Positions 51,979-61,471 are shown, counted from the stretch's first letter. The stretch: 64,000 nt of DNA from Paraclostridium sordellii (GCF_000953675.1 NZ_LN679998.1:1139911-1203910), one strand, 5' to 3'. Translations and numbers: made by a program. The notes: generated by a model from the sequence alone, not told the origin.

Positions 51979-52602
51979 TTGCGGATAGAGTTAAAAAATA
52001 TAGGGCTTGTTGTTTTAGGGGCATCTATATTAGCATTTGGAAGTTATAACTTCAATTATCAAAATAATATAACAGAAGGGGGAGTGTTGGGATTACTCTT
52101 ATTAATAAAAAACGTATTAAATATTTCGCCATCCATTACTAGTCTAATAATTGACTTATCTTTATTTATTATAGGAACTAAATTCTTTGGGAAATATTTT
52201 CTAATATATTCTATATTGTCTACTGTTACTTTTTCTAATACTTATAAATTATGTGAGAATATAGGATTTGTAGTTCCAAATTTATCAAATAACATGATTT
52301 TAGCTAGTATAATGGCGGGAATAGGAGTGGGGATAGGTGTTGGACTTGTTGTAAGAGGAGGAGGAGCATCTGGAGGAGATGATGTAATAGCATTAGTTGG
52401 TAGCAAATTTACATCTCTTAAAGTGAATCATATATATTTAATAAGTGATGGAATTGTTTTACTTATGTCACTTATATATTTAGATTTTAAGCAAATTATG
52501 TTTTCGATTATAGCAGTAACTATAAGTGGGAAAATAATAAGCATTATATATAACGATATAGATGATGAAGGTAAGGATAATGATGAAACAGTATTAGTAT
52601 AA
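51979..52602 (+). CDS. YitT family membrane protein, short form
   Basis: A 207-residue protein with five or six membrane helices of the YitT/YczE family (GGVLGLLLLIKNVLNISPS, and GLVVRGGGASGGDDVIALV, the family's glycine-rich signature). The usual C-terminal soluble DUF2179 domain is missing, making it about 80 residues shorter than typical YitT. TTG start at 51979 behind AGGAGTGAT. The family's transport or regulatory role is not known. Confidence 0.85.
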   Translation: MRIELKNIGLVVLGASILAFGSYNFNYQNNITEGGVLGLLLLIKNVLNISPSITSLIIDLSLFIIGTKFFGKYFLIYSILSTVTFSNTYKLCENIGFVVPNLSNNMILASIMAGIGVGIGVGLVVRGGGASGGDDVIALVGSKFTSLKVNHIYLISDGIVLLMSLIYLDFKQIMFSIIAVTISGKIISIIYNDIDDEGKDNDETVLV

Positions 52603-52605
52603 ATT

Positions 52606-52644
52606 TTAAAAATAAGTACTTATTTTTTAAGTACTTATTTTTAA
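52606..52644 (+). terminator. Terminator after the YitT gene
   Basis: Seventeen-base arms (52606-52622, 52628-52644) around a T-rich loop. Confidence 0.8.
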
Positions 52645-52732
52645 AAGAGAATTTATTTATAATTTATGCTATTATATGTAAATTTTAGGGTATCAATATA
52701 TACAAATATGAAAATTAGATTGGGGAAGTAAT

Positions 52733-54727
52733 ATGAAGGCATATGGTAAAAAAGTTATTATTGTAAATTTATTAATTATATTAAGTGTTTTATTAATGGT
52801 TGGGTGTTCATCGCAATCTAAAGTTGACAAAGCATTTAATGAATATGTTAAATATTGGGAAAATAAAGATTTTGAAAAAATGTATTCTATGTTATCATCT
52901 GAATCTAAGAAAAATATAACCAAAGAAAATTTTATAGAGGAATATGAAAAAACATATAGTTTAGTAAAAGCAAATGATTTAGAAATATCTAAAGTTGATG
53001 GCATAGGTACAAATGAAGATTTTAACATTAAAGTTAAGATGAATACTATTGCAGGGAAAATTGATTCATCTAATGCAAAAATGAAAATTACAAAAGACAA
53101 TGGAGATTATAAGGTTGTATGGAATGAAAGTTTAATACTTCCTCAAATGGAAAAAGGGGATAAAGTTGGAATTGAAACTGATGAATATAGAGGAAAAAGA
53201 GGAACAATATATGATAGAAACGGTAAAGTACTGGCAGGCGAAGGTGAATTAAAACAAATACAAATCAATATGAATAAATTTAAAGATTCAGATGAAGGTA
53301 GTAGTATAAATCAAATAGCGAATATATTGGATATAAGTTCTGATTATATTAAAAATAAAATTGACCAAAATAAAAATCCAGATCATGCAATTGATATTGT
53401 CAGTTTACTACCTTCACAAAAAGAAAAAATTGATAGTTTAGTTAAGATACCTGGAGTTCAAATTTCTACCATAAAAAACACTCGAATTTATAATGGTGGA
53501 GAAGCTATAGGTAGCCTAATTGGTCATATTGGGAATATAACAAAAGAACAGCTTAAAGAAAATAAAGGAAAAGATTATAATGAGTATAGTAAAATTGGTA
53601 TAGGTGGTATAGAAGAAGTTTATGAAAGTAAGTTAAGAGCTATAGATGGAGGAAAAGTATATATACTAAAACCAGATGGTAAAAAAATAGTTATAGCAGA
53701 GAAAAAAGCTAAAAATGGAGAAGATGTAAAATTATCAATAGATTTAGACTTACAACAAGAAATATATAAAGAAATGAAAGGTGAAAAAGGAGCTAGTGTT
53801 GCAAATAATCCAAAAACAGGAGAAGTTTTAGCTATGGTAAGTTCGCCATCATTTGATCCAAATAGTTACGTTACTTATATAACTAAGAGTGAAAAGCAAA
53901 AATGGGAAGATGATTCAAATGCTCAACTTGAAAGAAGATTTAAAAATGCATATTCACCAGGATCTGTTATGAAGCTTGTTACAGCATCTATAGGATTAGA
54001 TACTAAAGCTATTGATCCAAATGAAGCTATAGATATAAAAGGAAAAGATTGGGATGGAATAACTAGAGTAACAGATCCAGGAAGACCTGTTAATTTAAAA
54101 GATGCAACTAAGTTTTCAGATAATATATACTTTGCAAAGGCTGCACTAAAAATAGGTGGAGAAGACTTTGTAAAAGGAGCTAAAAAGTTTGGTATAGGTG
54201 AGGATATAAAATTTGGATATCCTATACAAAAATCTCAGATATCAAATAGTGGAAATCTAAATGATAAACCATTACTTGCAGCTACAGGATATGGTCAAGG
54301 CCAGGTATTAATAACACCTTTAGATATGACTATGATTTATTCAACACTAGGGAATAATGGAAACATAATGATGCCTAAGTTAGATATAACTAAGCCTAGT
54401 GAACCTAAAATTTATCAAGAATCTATAAAAAAAGAAAACCTTCCTACACTTATAGATTGCTTCTCGGCTGTAATAAATGATGAAGAAGGAACAGGACATA
54501 GTGCTAAAATTAATGGAGTTAATATAGCAGGAAAAACTGGTACAGCTGAAATTAAAAAAAGTAAAGATGATCAAAATGGAACTGAAAATGGATGGTTTGC
54601 GGCAGTAGATACTGATCAAGGAAAATTAGCTATATCTATGATTATTGAAAATGTAAAGGATAGGGGTGGAAGTCACATACCAACTGAAATGGTTAAAAAT
54701 GTGATGGAATATTATTTTAACAAATAA
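52733..54727 (+). CDS. Class B penicillin-binding protein with MecA-like N-terminal domain
   Basis: A 664-residue transpeptidase that cross-links peptidoglycan. N-terminal lipobox LLMVGC (Cys25) or membrane anchor; residues ~28-140 are a MecA_N (NTF2-like) domain; ~145-310 a PBP dimerisation domain with RGTIYDRNG; the transpeptidase domain carries S411-VMK, S462-D-N and K601-TG. The MecA_N domain is the hallmark of PBP2a and PBP3-type proteins, some with low beta-lactam affinity. Monocistronic; ATG 52733 behind TTGGGGAAG. Confidence 0.92.
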   Translation: MKAYGKKVIIVNLLIILSVLLMVGCSSQSKVDKAFNEYVKYWENKDFEKMYSMLSSESKKNITKENFIEEYEKTYSLVKANDLEISKVDGIGTNEDFNIKVKMNTIAGKIDSSNAKMKITKDNGDYKVVWNESLILPQMEKGDKVGIETDEYRGKRGTIYDRNGKVLAGEGELKQIQINMNKFKDSDEGSSINQIANILDISSDYIKNKIDQNKNPDHAIDIVSLLPSQKEKIDSLVKIPGVQISTIKNTRIYNGGEAIGSLIGHIGNITKEQLKENKGKDYNEYSKIGIGGIEEVYESKLRAIDGGKVYILKPDGKKIVIAEKKAKNGEDVKLSIDLDLQQEIYKEMKGEKGASVANNPKTGEVLAMVSSPSFDPNSYVTYITKSEKQKWEDDSNAQLERRFKNAYSPGSVMKLVTASIGLDTKAIDPNEAIDIKGKDWDGITRVTDPGRPVNLKDATKFSDNIYFAKAALKIGGEDFVKGAKKFGIGEDIKFGYPIQKSQISNSGNLNDKPLLAATGYGQGQVLITPLDMTMIYSTLGNNGNIMMPKLDITKPSEPKIYQESIKKENLPTLIDCFSAVINDEEGTGHSAKINGVNIAGKTGTAEIKKSKDDQNGTENGWFAAVDTDQGKLAISMIIENVKDRGGSHIPTEMVKNVMEYYFNK

Positions 54728-54803
54728 ATTAGATGTATAAATTGAATAAATTAAAATAAGAGTGTAAAATATAATTGAATTCAATATTTTATGGGGGTAA
54801 CAT

Positions 54804-55598
54804 ATGAAAAAATTATTAGCATCTGATATAGATGGCACTCTTTATGTAAATCAGAAGATACATAATAAAAGCTTAGATTACATAAAGAAATTTAGAGAAC
54901 AAGGTAATATATTTTTATTATGTACAGGACGTAACTTTGGAGGAGTAAAACATTTATTTGAAGAATATGACATTGAAGTAGATGGGTTTGTTTTATGTAA
55001 TGGTGCTATAGTTTTAGATAAAGAATTAAATACTATACATAATACAAGTATAGATGATGAGACTATAAAAGCTTTATTTGAAGAAGCAAAAGACAATTCT
55101 ATATACAATTTTTATTTTGCTGATGGAGAAAACTTATATATTATAGATGGGTATAATTCTCATCCAATTATAAGTTCGGCAGATATGACTAATAAAATGA
55201 ATATTATAAAAATAAAAGAGTCAGATTTTTATAAAAATAGTTACTGTGCAAATATAGTTGGAATAGATATTAAAGATGAATGTATAAATAAAGCTAATGA
55301 CAAAAAGGTAGATATAGAGAAGAAGTTTTTTGAAAAGGTATCTGTTTATAGGAATTTATCTTTTATAGATATAGTTCCTAAGAATACTTCAAAGGGAGAA
55401 GGAATTAATAAGGTTTTGAATAAATTTGGAGTAAAAGAAGATAACGTATTTGTAATAGGTGATTCATGGAATGACTTAAGTATGTTTGAAAAGTACAAAA
55501 ACTCATATACCTTTAGTTACTCGGAGGAAAGTTTAAAAGTACATGCAAAAAATATAGTAGATAATTTTTATGATTGTATAGAAGATGCTATAAAATAA
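54804..55598 (+). CDS. Cof-type HAD-IIB hydrolase
   Basis: A 264-residue HAD phosphatase with the four motifs: SDIDGTL (nucleophile Asp, ~8), LLCTGR, a Lys in KNTSKGEGI and GDSWNDLSMF. The IIB cap lies at ~85-190. Members dephosphorylate sugar phosphates, flavin or cofactor precursors; substrate unknown. ATG 54804 behind GGGGGTAAC. Followed by a small gene. Confidence 0.9.
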   Translation: MKKLLASDIDGTLYVNQKIHNKSLDYIKKFREQGNIFLLCTGRNFGGVKHLFEEYDIEVDGFVLCNGAIVLDKELNTIHNTSIDDETIKALFEEAKDNSIYNFYFADGENLYIIDGYNSHPIISSADMTNKMNIIKIKESDFYKNSYCANIVGIDIKDECINKANDKKVDIEKKFFEKVSVYRNLSFIDIVPKNTSKGEGINKVLNKFGVKEDNVFVIGDSWNDLSMFEKYKNSYTFSYSEESLKVHAKNIVDNFYDCIEDAIK

Positions 55599-55674
55599 AT
55601 AACTCTATTTTGTGGAAATAGTACAAAGATAAGCATATATATATGTATATACTATTTTCACAGGAGGATTAGAT

Positions 55675-55884
55675 TTGAATAGAAGATATGAAAGACTTAA
55701 ATTAGCTTGTAAATCATTATCTGAAGAAGCTTTTAAAGCATATGCAGGTAAAAAAGATTATAAAAGAGCTATAGAGTGCTATACAATACTTGCTACAAGT
55801 TTAGGAGTACCAAATGATATAGCTAAATTTTCACAGAATATGTTAGCTAGATTAAATAAAAAAATCGAAGAAAAGTCTAATTAA
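55675..55884 (+). CDS. Small helical hypothetical protein (69 aa)
   Basis: A 69-residue alpha-helical protein (YERLKLACKSLSEEAFKAYAGKKDYKRAIECYT) with TPR-like helix spacing. TTG 55675 after a strong AGGAGG; a palindromic terminator follows. Not recognised. Confidence 0.65.
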   Translation: MNRRYERLKLACKSLSEEAFKAYAGKKDYKRAIECYTILATSLGVPNDIAKFSQNMLARLNKKIEEKSN

Positions 55885-55925
55885 AAAGTATTGCTTGATA
55901 TTAATATCAAGCAATACTTTTTTTA
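55883..55925 (+). terminator. Terminator before gap
   Basis: Eighteen-base arms (55883-55900, 55905-55922) and T-run. Confidence 0.9.
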
Positions 55926-55948
55926 TTATTAGTATATATTTTTCAATA

Positions 55949-56000
55949 AAAGTGTTGACCTAAAAGATATAAAGTGTTATATATATAAGTATAAAGTGTT
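55949..56000 (+). promoter_or_regulatory. gap promoter with three AAAGTGTT repeats at 22-base spacing
   Basis: AAAGTGTT occurs at 55949-55956, 55971-55978 and 55993-56000. The first overlaps a TTGACC -35 (55955-55960), the second lies between it and a TATATA -10 (55978-55983), the third is downstream. The same-face, two-turn spacing looks like a cooperative regulator site. Confidence 0.65.
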
Positions 56001-56069
56001 AAAAAGTATACACTAAATATATAAATAAAACATACTATAAATTGATATATATAACTAGGAGGACTCAAA

Positions 56070-57107
56070 ATGAAAACAAGAGTTGCAATAAATGGATTTG
56101 GAAGAATAGGAAGAATGGTTTTAAGAATAGTTGAAGAAAATGGATTTGATAATTTTGAAATAGTTGCCATAAATGCTAGAAGCGATGCAAAAACATTAGC
56201 TCATTTGTTTACTTACGATTCTTCATACGGTATATTTAGAGGAAAAGTAGAAGTAGATGATAATGATAATATAGTTATAAATGATAGAAAAATAAAAGTA
56301 TTAAAAGAAAATAATCCTGAAAATTTACCTTGGAATGAATTAGATGTGGATATAGTTATAGAATCTACAGGTAAATTTACTAAAAGAGAAGATGCACAAA
56401 AGCATATAAAAGCTGGTGCTAAAAAAGTTATAATAACTGCACCAGGAAAAAATGAAGACAAGACTATTGTAATGGGAGTAAATGAAAATGAATATGACAA
56501 TAGTATACATCATATAATATCTAATGCTTCTTGTACTACAAACTGTATTGCACCAGTAGTTAAAGTACTAGATGAAGAATTTGGTATAGAAAAAGGGTTA
56601 ATGACAACTATACATGCATATACTAATGATCAACAAATACTAGATAAAACTCATAAAGATTTAAGAAGAGCAAGAAGTGCAGGTGTTTCAATGATACCAA
56701 CAACAACAGGTGCAGCTAAAGCTGTTGCAAAAGTTTTACCAGACTTAGAAGGAAAATTAAATGGTTTTGCAGTTAGGGTTCCAACACCTAGTGTTTCTAT
56801 GGTAGATTTAGTTTGTGAACTTAGTAGAGATGTTACGGTAGAAGAAATAAATAATGCATTTGAAAAAGCCTCACAAAGAGAACTAAATGGAATTTTAGGA
56901 TACTCAGAATTACCTCTTGTATCAGTAGATTATAAACAAACATCAGACTCTTCTATAGTTGATGGGCTATCAACTATGGTTAACAATGGTAACTTAGTTA
57001 AAGTAGTTGCTTGGTATGATAATGAATGGGGATATTCATGTAGAACGGTAGACTTAGTTGCATATGTTGCAAAAGAACTTTTAGTTTCAAATAAAGTTAG
57101 TGCATAA
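56070..57107 (+). CDS. gap: Glyceraldehyde-3-phosphate dehydrogenase, type I
   Basis: A 345-residue NAD-dependent glycolytic enzyme. N-terminal nucleotide-binding motif NGFGRIGRMVLR, catalytic Cys in SNASCTTNCIAPV (~155), His in TTIHAYTNDQ, and VPTPSVSMVDL plus WYDNEWGYS at the C-terminus. All catalytic residues are present. ATG 56070 behind AGGAGGAC. The gene is alone, not in a cggR-pgk-tpi operon within the window, and its promoter carries an unusual three-copy repeat. Confidence 0.96.
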   Translation: MKTRVAINGFGRIGRMVLRIVEENGFDNFEIVAINARSDAKTLAHLFTYDSSYGIFRGKVEVDDNDNIVINDRKIKVLKENNPENLPWNELDVDIVIESTGKFTKREDAQKHIKAGAKKVIITAPGKNEDKTIVMGVNENEYDNSIHHIISNASCTTNCIAPVVKVLDEEFGIEKGLMTTIHAYTNDQQILDKTHKDLRRARSAGVSMIPTTTGAAKAVAKVLPDLEGKLNGFAVRVPTPSVSMVDLVCELSRDVTVEEINNAFEKASQRELNGILGYSELPLVSVDYKQTSDSSIVDGLSTMVNNGNLVKVVAWYDNEWGYSCRTVDLVAYVAKELLVSNKVSA

Positions 57108-57121
57108 ATTAATTAGTTTAT

Positions 57122-57152
57122 AAAGCTCACAGTAAAATTACTGTGGGCTTTT
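57122..57152 (+). terminator. Terminator after gap
   Basis: AAAGCTCACAGTA pairs with TACTGTGGGCTTT (one G-T pair), then T. Confidence 0.85.
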
Positions 57153-57264
57153 AAATTTTACATATAAAAATAAGTTGATTTTATTAAAATTTCATATATT
57201 ATTCATCTAGGTTATGTATAATTTTATATGAAGAATATGATTAGGCAAAATGGAGGGAAAATAT

Positions 57265-57705
57265 ATGAATATACTATTTTTTATTACGCCTAAAAGTGAA
57301 GTTGAATATTTATATGACTATTACACGATAAAGGAAGCTATTGATAAAATTGAAAATAATGACTATACATCTATACCAGTTATAAATGAAAAAGGCCAAT
57401 ATGAATTTACTATAACAGAAGGAGATTTACTCTGGAAGATAAAGTCAAATTATGAAAATAAAAAAAGAGGAGATAAAGTAGAGGTTATAGAAACTTTAAC
57501 TATTAAAGATATAGACAAATATAATGATTATAAGACTGTATCAGCAAACTCTAACATGGAGAATTTAATAACCTTAGCTACAAATCAAAATTTTATTCCT
57601 GTAGTTGATGATCAAAATATATTTATAGGCATTATTAAGCGAAGTGATATTATAGCTTACTTTAATGAGAAGTTAAATTTAGAAAAATCATTAAAAATAA
57701 GCTAA
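57265..57705 (+). CDS. Two-CBS-domain protein
   Basis: About 146 residues with a tandem CBS pair: YDYYTIKEAIDKIENNDYTSIPVIN ... ITEGDLLWKI and VSANSNMENLITLATNQNFIPVVDDQNIFIGIIKRSDIIAYF. CBS pairs bind adenine nucleotides and act as energy or nucleotide sensors. A longer frame starts at 57250, but ATG 57265 directly after GGAGGG is preferred. Stand-alone gene; partner unknown. Confidence 0.85.
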   Translation: MNILFFITPKSEVEYLYDYYTIKEAIDKIENNDYTSIPVINEKGQYEFTITEGDLLWKIKSNYENKKRGDKVEVIETLTIKDIDKYNDYKTVSANSNMENLITLATNQNFIPVVDDQNIFIGIIKRSDIIAYFNEKLNLEKSLKIS

Positions 57706-57788
57706 AACTTAATAAAATATAGAAAATAAGACTAAATAGTTTTAAAATCATTGATTATGGTATATAATTTTAATAAGAAATTTAAAAT

Positions 57789-57817
57789 AAGGGGCTGTCA
57801 TATAGAGACAGTCCTTT
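57789..57817 (+). terminator. Hairpin between CBS gene and Ig-domain gene
   Basis: GGGGCTGTC/GACAGTCCTT, eleven pairs with two G-T pairs, seven-base loop. Probably terminates the CBS gene; the short T-run leaves a leader role for the next gene possible. Confidence 0.6.
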
Positions 57818-57839
57818 ATACTAACAAGGAAGTGGCTTT

Positions 57840-59408
57840 ATGAATTTTTGGAGGGAGAAAAAAAATAGAATTTATATTATTGTTATAACTGTATTGACTA
57901 TATTTATAAGCCAGTATTTTCTTTTCAAATATGGAATTATAAGTCCACTAGTAAAGGGTATAGAACTAACAATATCAAAAGGAGACTATATTCAAAATAT
58001 AGACGAATATGTAATTAAATTAGGAGAGTCTATAAAAGTAAATAGTGGTAAATATATAGTTATACCACCATATGCATCAAAGCCTAAAATTGGATTTAAA
58101 GCTTCTGATCCAGATGTATTATCCATCGATGGAGATACTATAAAAGGAGTAAAAGAAGGATATTCAGCACTTATGATAACCAAAGATGGAAGGGCAATTA
58201 GGAAAACAACTGTAAGAGTTGTAAAACCAAAAGTTGAAAATTTAGATGTTGAAATAAATCAACTTAAATACGTAGGAGATAGTTCACCTATAAATGTAAA
58301 TGTAGATGTTGATTTTAATTTTAAGGAAAAAGAGAAATGTACATATGAAATATCAAATGATAATGTACTTCAGATAGAAGGAGATACCTTAAAAGCTATA
58401 GGCGTAGGAACATCTAAATTATATATAAATGCAGGTGATAAAGTTAAAGAATATACTTTTAATATCCAAGCTAGAGTATCAGACATATATGCTAATGACA
58501 ATATAAACATAAGAGTAAATGAAGAAAAAAATATTGATGCCAATGTGGAAACTGTGCCTAAGAATTTAAAACATCCAAAAATAACATATGAATTATTAGG
58601 ATTTAAAATGCCAATAGAAAGGGCTATAAGTCTATCAACTACTGATGGAACTATTAAAGGTATACGAGAAGGAACAGAAAAGGTTAAGATTGCTTGTGGA
58701 GGAAAGACAAAAATAGTAACAGTAAATGTTTTAAAAGAGGATGTAGAATCTCAAAAAGTTGAAAATCTAGAGGCTAAGTCTAAAGTTGTTGGAGATAACC
58801 TAGAGATTACTTTAACTTGGGATTATTTAGATGATATATTAGATTATGAAATATATCTAAAAAATAACTCTTTAGGAGATAAAGACTTTAATTTATTTGA
58901 GTCAATTAAGGTTAATAAATCAGATATAGGTAAAGATAAGAAAATAAGTGCTACAATATCATTAAGCTTAAAAGATATGAAAAATTTAAGCTTGGATATA
59001 TATGTAGTTGGTAATAGCAATGGAAAGCATACTCAAAGAAGTAATGTTGTGAAAGTAAGAGAAGAATTTGGAGAACCAGATAAAAAACCAGATAATATAG
59101 AAGATTATCAAGTTGAAAATTTACAAGCAGATATAAATGATGAAAATGAAATAAATCTATCATGGGATAAGTTAGATAAATTTGACTGCACGTATAGTGT
59201 TTATATTAAGGATAATATAAAAACTCCAGATGGAGGATATGTTCTATATCAACATGGAATAAGTAAGAATAATATAAGTATACCTATGAATAAAGATGAA
59301 GATATAGATGTTGATATATATGTTGTTGCTAATTCATCAAATGGGTCTAGTAAAAATAGCAAAACAGTCAAAATATCAAAAATAAAACTTGATAACAAAA
59401 CTGAATAA
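57840..59408 (+). CDS. Membrane-anchored protein with bacterial Ig-like and FN3-like domains
   Basis: A 522-residue extracellular protein with one N-terminal membrane helix (~10-32). Residues ~40-300 contain repeated Ig-like (BIG2-type) units, seen as VLSIDGDTIKGVKEGYSALMI, VLQIEGDTLKAIGVGTSKLYI and TDGTIKGIREGTEKVKI. Residues ~310-515 contain two FN3-like units, each with VENLEA/VENLQA ... LTWDYLDD/LSWDKLDK. These are typical adhesive or scaffold modules without enzymatic activity. ATG after AAGGAAGTGG; terminator shared with the convergent gene. Confidence 0.78.
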   Translation: MNFWREKKNRIYIIVITVLTIFISQYFLFKYGIISPLVKGIELTISKGDYIQNIDEYVIKLGESIKVNSGKYIVIPPYASKPKIGFKASDPDVLSIDGDTIKGVKEGYSALMITKDGRAIRKTTVRVVKPKVENLDVEINQLKYVGDSSPINVNVDVDFNFKEKEKCTYEISNDNVLQIEGDTLKAIGVGTSKLYINAGDKVKEYTFNIQARVSDIYANDNINIRVNEEKNIDANVETVPKNLKHPKITYELLGFKMPIERAISLSTTDGTIKGIREGTEKVKIACGGKTKIVTVNVLKEDVESQKVENLEAKSKVVGDNLEITLTWDYLDDILDYEIYLKNNSLGDKDFNLFESIKVNKSDIGKDKKISATISLSLKDMKNLSLDIYVVGNSNGKHTQRSNVVKVREEFGEPDKKPDNIEDYQVENLQADINDENEINLSWDKLDKFDCTYSVYIKDNIKTPDGGYVLYQHGISKNNISIPMNKDEDIDVDIYVVANSSNGSSKNSKTVKISKIKLDNKTE

Positions 59409-59442
59409 AAAAATCCTGAGGAATTTCTCAGGATTTTTTTTA
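59407..59442. terminator. Bidirectional terminator
   Basis: AAAAAAATCCTGAG (59407-59420) and exact complement (59427-59440), A-run and T-run on opposite sides. Confidence 0.9.
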
Positions 59443-60111
59443 TTTTATTTTTTCAAGATAGCCACTAGGATGGAAATAATATATACTAGATGTATTTTTA
59501 TCTACAAAATATCCTAAATCAGTATCTATATTAGGTAGGAAAACATATCCAGATAGACCTTTATCTTTTAATGTTGTAAATGTATTTTCATCACCTTTAT
59601 ATTCATATGTTAAATTAGGATTCATTTCATTTAATAATTTTAATGCATCTTCCATTGTTAGTGATTTAACTGTAATACTATTTTCATTTGAAGGATTTTC
59701 TTTATTAGTGACCTCATTCTCCTTATTTTGTTGATTTGTAATATCAGTATCTAAATTTTCGCTTAGATTTTCTTTTGGTTTTATATCGTTATTTAAATTT
59801 TTATTTATGTTACTTTCTTGTTTAATTTCTTTATTAGGTTTATTTTCATTATGTATATTATTATTGCTAGCTTCTTTTATTTCATTACTTTGACTTGAAT
59901 TATTATTTTTACTTATTGTATTTTCAACAGAATTTACAGGCTCTAAAGATTCCTTTGATTTATCATTATTTAAATCTTTAGTAGAATTTATTAAAATTGA
60001 ATTATTTGAATTTGAATCATTGTTAGCAAATGAAGATTTTAAAATTGGATTGCTAACAAATAAAACACCAGATAATACAAATAAAACAGGAACTAATCTT
60101 TTCATGGTCAT
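59440..60111 (-). CDS. Secreted low-complexity protein with small C-terminal domain
   Basis: A 223-residue protein. Signal peptide (~1-29, ending SSFAN), then a long Asn/Ser/Lys/Glu-rich disordered stretch (~30-150), then a compact domain (~155-223: MEDALKLLNEMNPNLTYEYKGDE ... GYFVDKNTSSIYYFHPSGYLEKI). Probably located in the wall with the linker spanning it. Family not recognised. Its promoter carries a good TATAAT and a WalR-like box, suggesting wall-stress or growth control. Confidence 0.65.
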   Translation of the reverse strand: MTMKRLVPVLFVLSGVLFVSNPILKSSFANNDSNSNNSILINSTKDLNNDKSKESLEPVNSVENTISKNNNSSQSNEIKEASNNNIHNENKPNKEIKQESNINKNLNNDIKPKENLSENLDTDITNQQNKENEVTNKENPSNENSITVKSLTMEDALKLLNEMNPNLTYEYKGDENTFTTLKDKGLSGYVFLPNIDTDLGYFVDKNTSSIYYFHPSGYLEKIK

Positions 60112-60168
60112 TACCTCTTTTCACATATTTATTATTTCTATATTTAAATATTACCATAAACTATATAT

Positions 60169-60203
60169 ATTATAACAGTTACACCCTTGTTACCTAAGGT
60201 TAC
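60169..60203 (-). promoter_or_regulatory. Promoter of the secreted-protein gene with WalR-like direct repeats
   Basis: On the minus strand GTAAC occurs three times (60203-60199, 60193-60189, 60182-60178), 10-11 bases apart. The last two form GGTAAC-N5-TGTAAC, one base off the WalR box. TATAAT follows at 60174-60169, so the repeats cover the -35 region, as for OmpR-type activators. Confidence 0.55.
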
Positions 60204-60215
60204 TAAATTGTAAAC

Positions 60216-60241
60216 AAAAAAGCATGCTATTTTGCATGCTT
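60216..60241 (-). terminator. Terminator of the AI-2E transporter gene
   Basis: On the minus strand AAGCATGC and GCATGCTT with a short loop, followed by six T. Confidence 0.85.
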
Positions 60242-61331
60242 AATCCTTTATAGAATTATATTTTTTATTTACAAATTCACTTAAATATATTTTTATAACT
60301 CCCATAAAAGGAGCTGATAATATCATACCTGGTATTCCAAAAAATCCTCCTCCGATAGTAACTGCTAATATTGTGAAAAAAGGACTAAGACCTAATTGAC
60401 CGCCGACAATATTAGGTTCAATAAAAGCTATTTCAACTTGTTGAACGAGGATTAGATATATTAAAGAGAATAATGCTATACTTGGACTATAAAATAAATT
60501 TATAATTACAACAGGTGTCATTCCTATTACTGGACCAAAGTAAGGTATCATATTCATAAAAGTTATTAAAATTCCAAATAACAATGCATATTGAGAACCT
60601 ATAAAATAAAGTCCTATACTTGATATTATCCCAACTATACAGGAGTCTAAAACTTTACCTGCAAAATATTTACCTATATTTTCATTTATTGTATGTCCAA
60701 GATTAAGTATAAATTCAGTTCTTTTTTTACCAACAGATATAAATAAAACTTTTTTATAAAAAGAAAAGAATTTTTCTTTTTCAAGAATTATATAAAAGCA
60801 AATTATAAAAGATAAAACAAATTGTACTATAAATTTGGAGATTGAAAAAGTTGTAGAGAATATTTCTCCCAAAGATCCAATAAGTAAGTTGCTTATTTGA
60901 GGCATGGCAGAAAAAACTTTATTTCCTACTTCTTTTAATGTTTTAGGATCAACATTTTTTAAACTATCTCCAATTTGAGAAAAAAAGTGTTGAGTTTTAC
61001 TAGCATACAGTGGAAATTCACTAACTATATCTGCAACACTACTTACAACTATTGGTACAGTAAAAAATATAAAAGAACCTATTAAAAATATTAAAACACC
61101 ATAGGTTAGAAACAGAGCATAAACCCGTTTAAATTTAAGTTTGTTTTCTAAAAAATTTACTACAGGTATAAATATATAAGCTAAAACAAAAGCCAATATA
61201 AATGGTGTAAGTAATGATATTAACAGCTCGACAGTATTAAAAAAGTATTTATAATTATCTATTAATTTTATAATTATATAAGAAACTGCCACAGTTAAAA
61301 CTACATTTAAATAAATTTTTTTATCTCTCAA
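60240..61331 (-). CDS. AI-2E/PerM family transporter
   Basis: About 363 residues with seven or eight membrane helices of the AI-2E transporter (PerM/YdiK) family, a fold that exports small solutes or ions; autoinducer-2 export is proven for few members. Typical C-terminal motifs are MIPYFGPVIGMTPVVIINL, EPNIVGGQLGLSPFFTILAV and GGGFFGIPGMILSAPFMGVIK. I prefer the TTG at 61331 behind AAGGGGTG; a GTG at 61349 begins upstream of that site. Divergent from cspBA. Confidence 0.87.
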   Translation of the reverse strand: MRDKKIYLNVVLTVAVSYIIIKLIDNYKYFFNTVELLISLLTPFILAFVLAYIFIPVVNFLENKLKFKRVYALFLTYGVLIFLIGSFIFFTVPIVVSSVADIVSEFPLYASKTQHFFSQIGDSLKNVDPKTLKEVGNKVFSAMPQISNLLIGSLGEIFSTTFSISKFIVQFVLSFIICFYIILEKEKFFSFYKKVLFISVGKKRTEFILNLGHTINENIGKYFAGKVLDSCIVGIISSIGLYFIGSQYALLFGILITFMNMIPYFGPVIGMTPVVIINLFYSPSIALFSLIYLILVQQVEIAFIEPNIVGGQLGLSPFFTILAVTIGGGFFGIPGMILSAPFMGVIKIYLSEFVNKKYNSIKD

Positions 61332-61471
61332 AGAGAACACCCCTTCCACTAGACTAAAAAAATTAAATTAATATATTTATTATACAATAAAAACATTATG
61401 AATATATATATTAATGAAAATAAATATTAAGTAAGTTTATATAATTGTAAATTTTGATAGGAGGTGATCTT

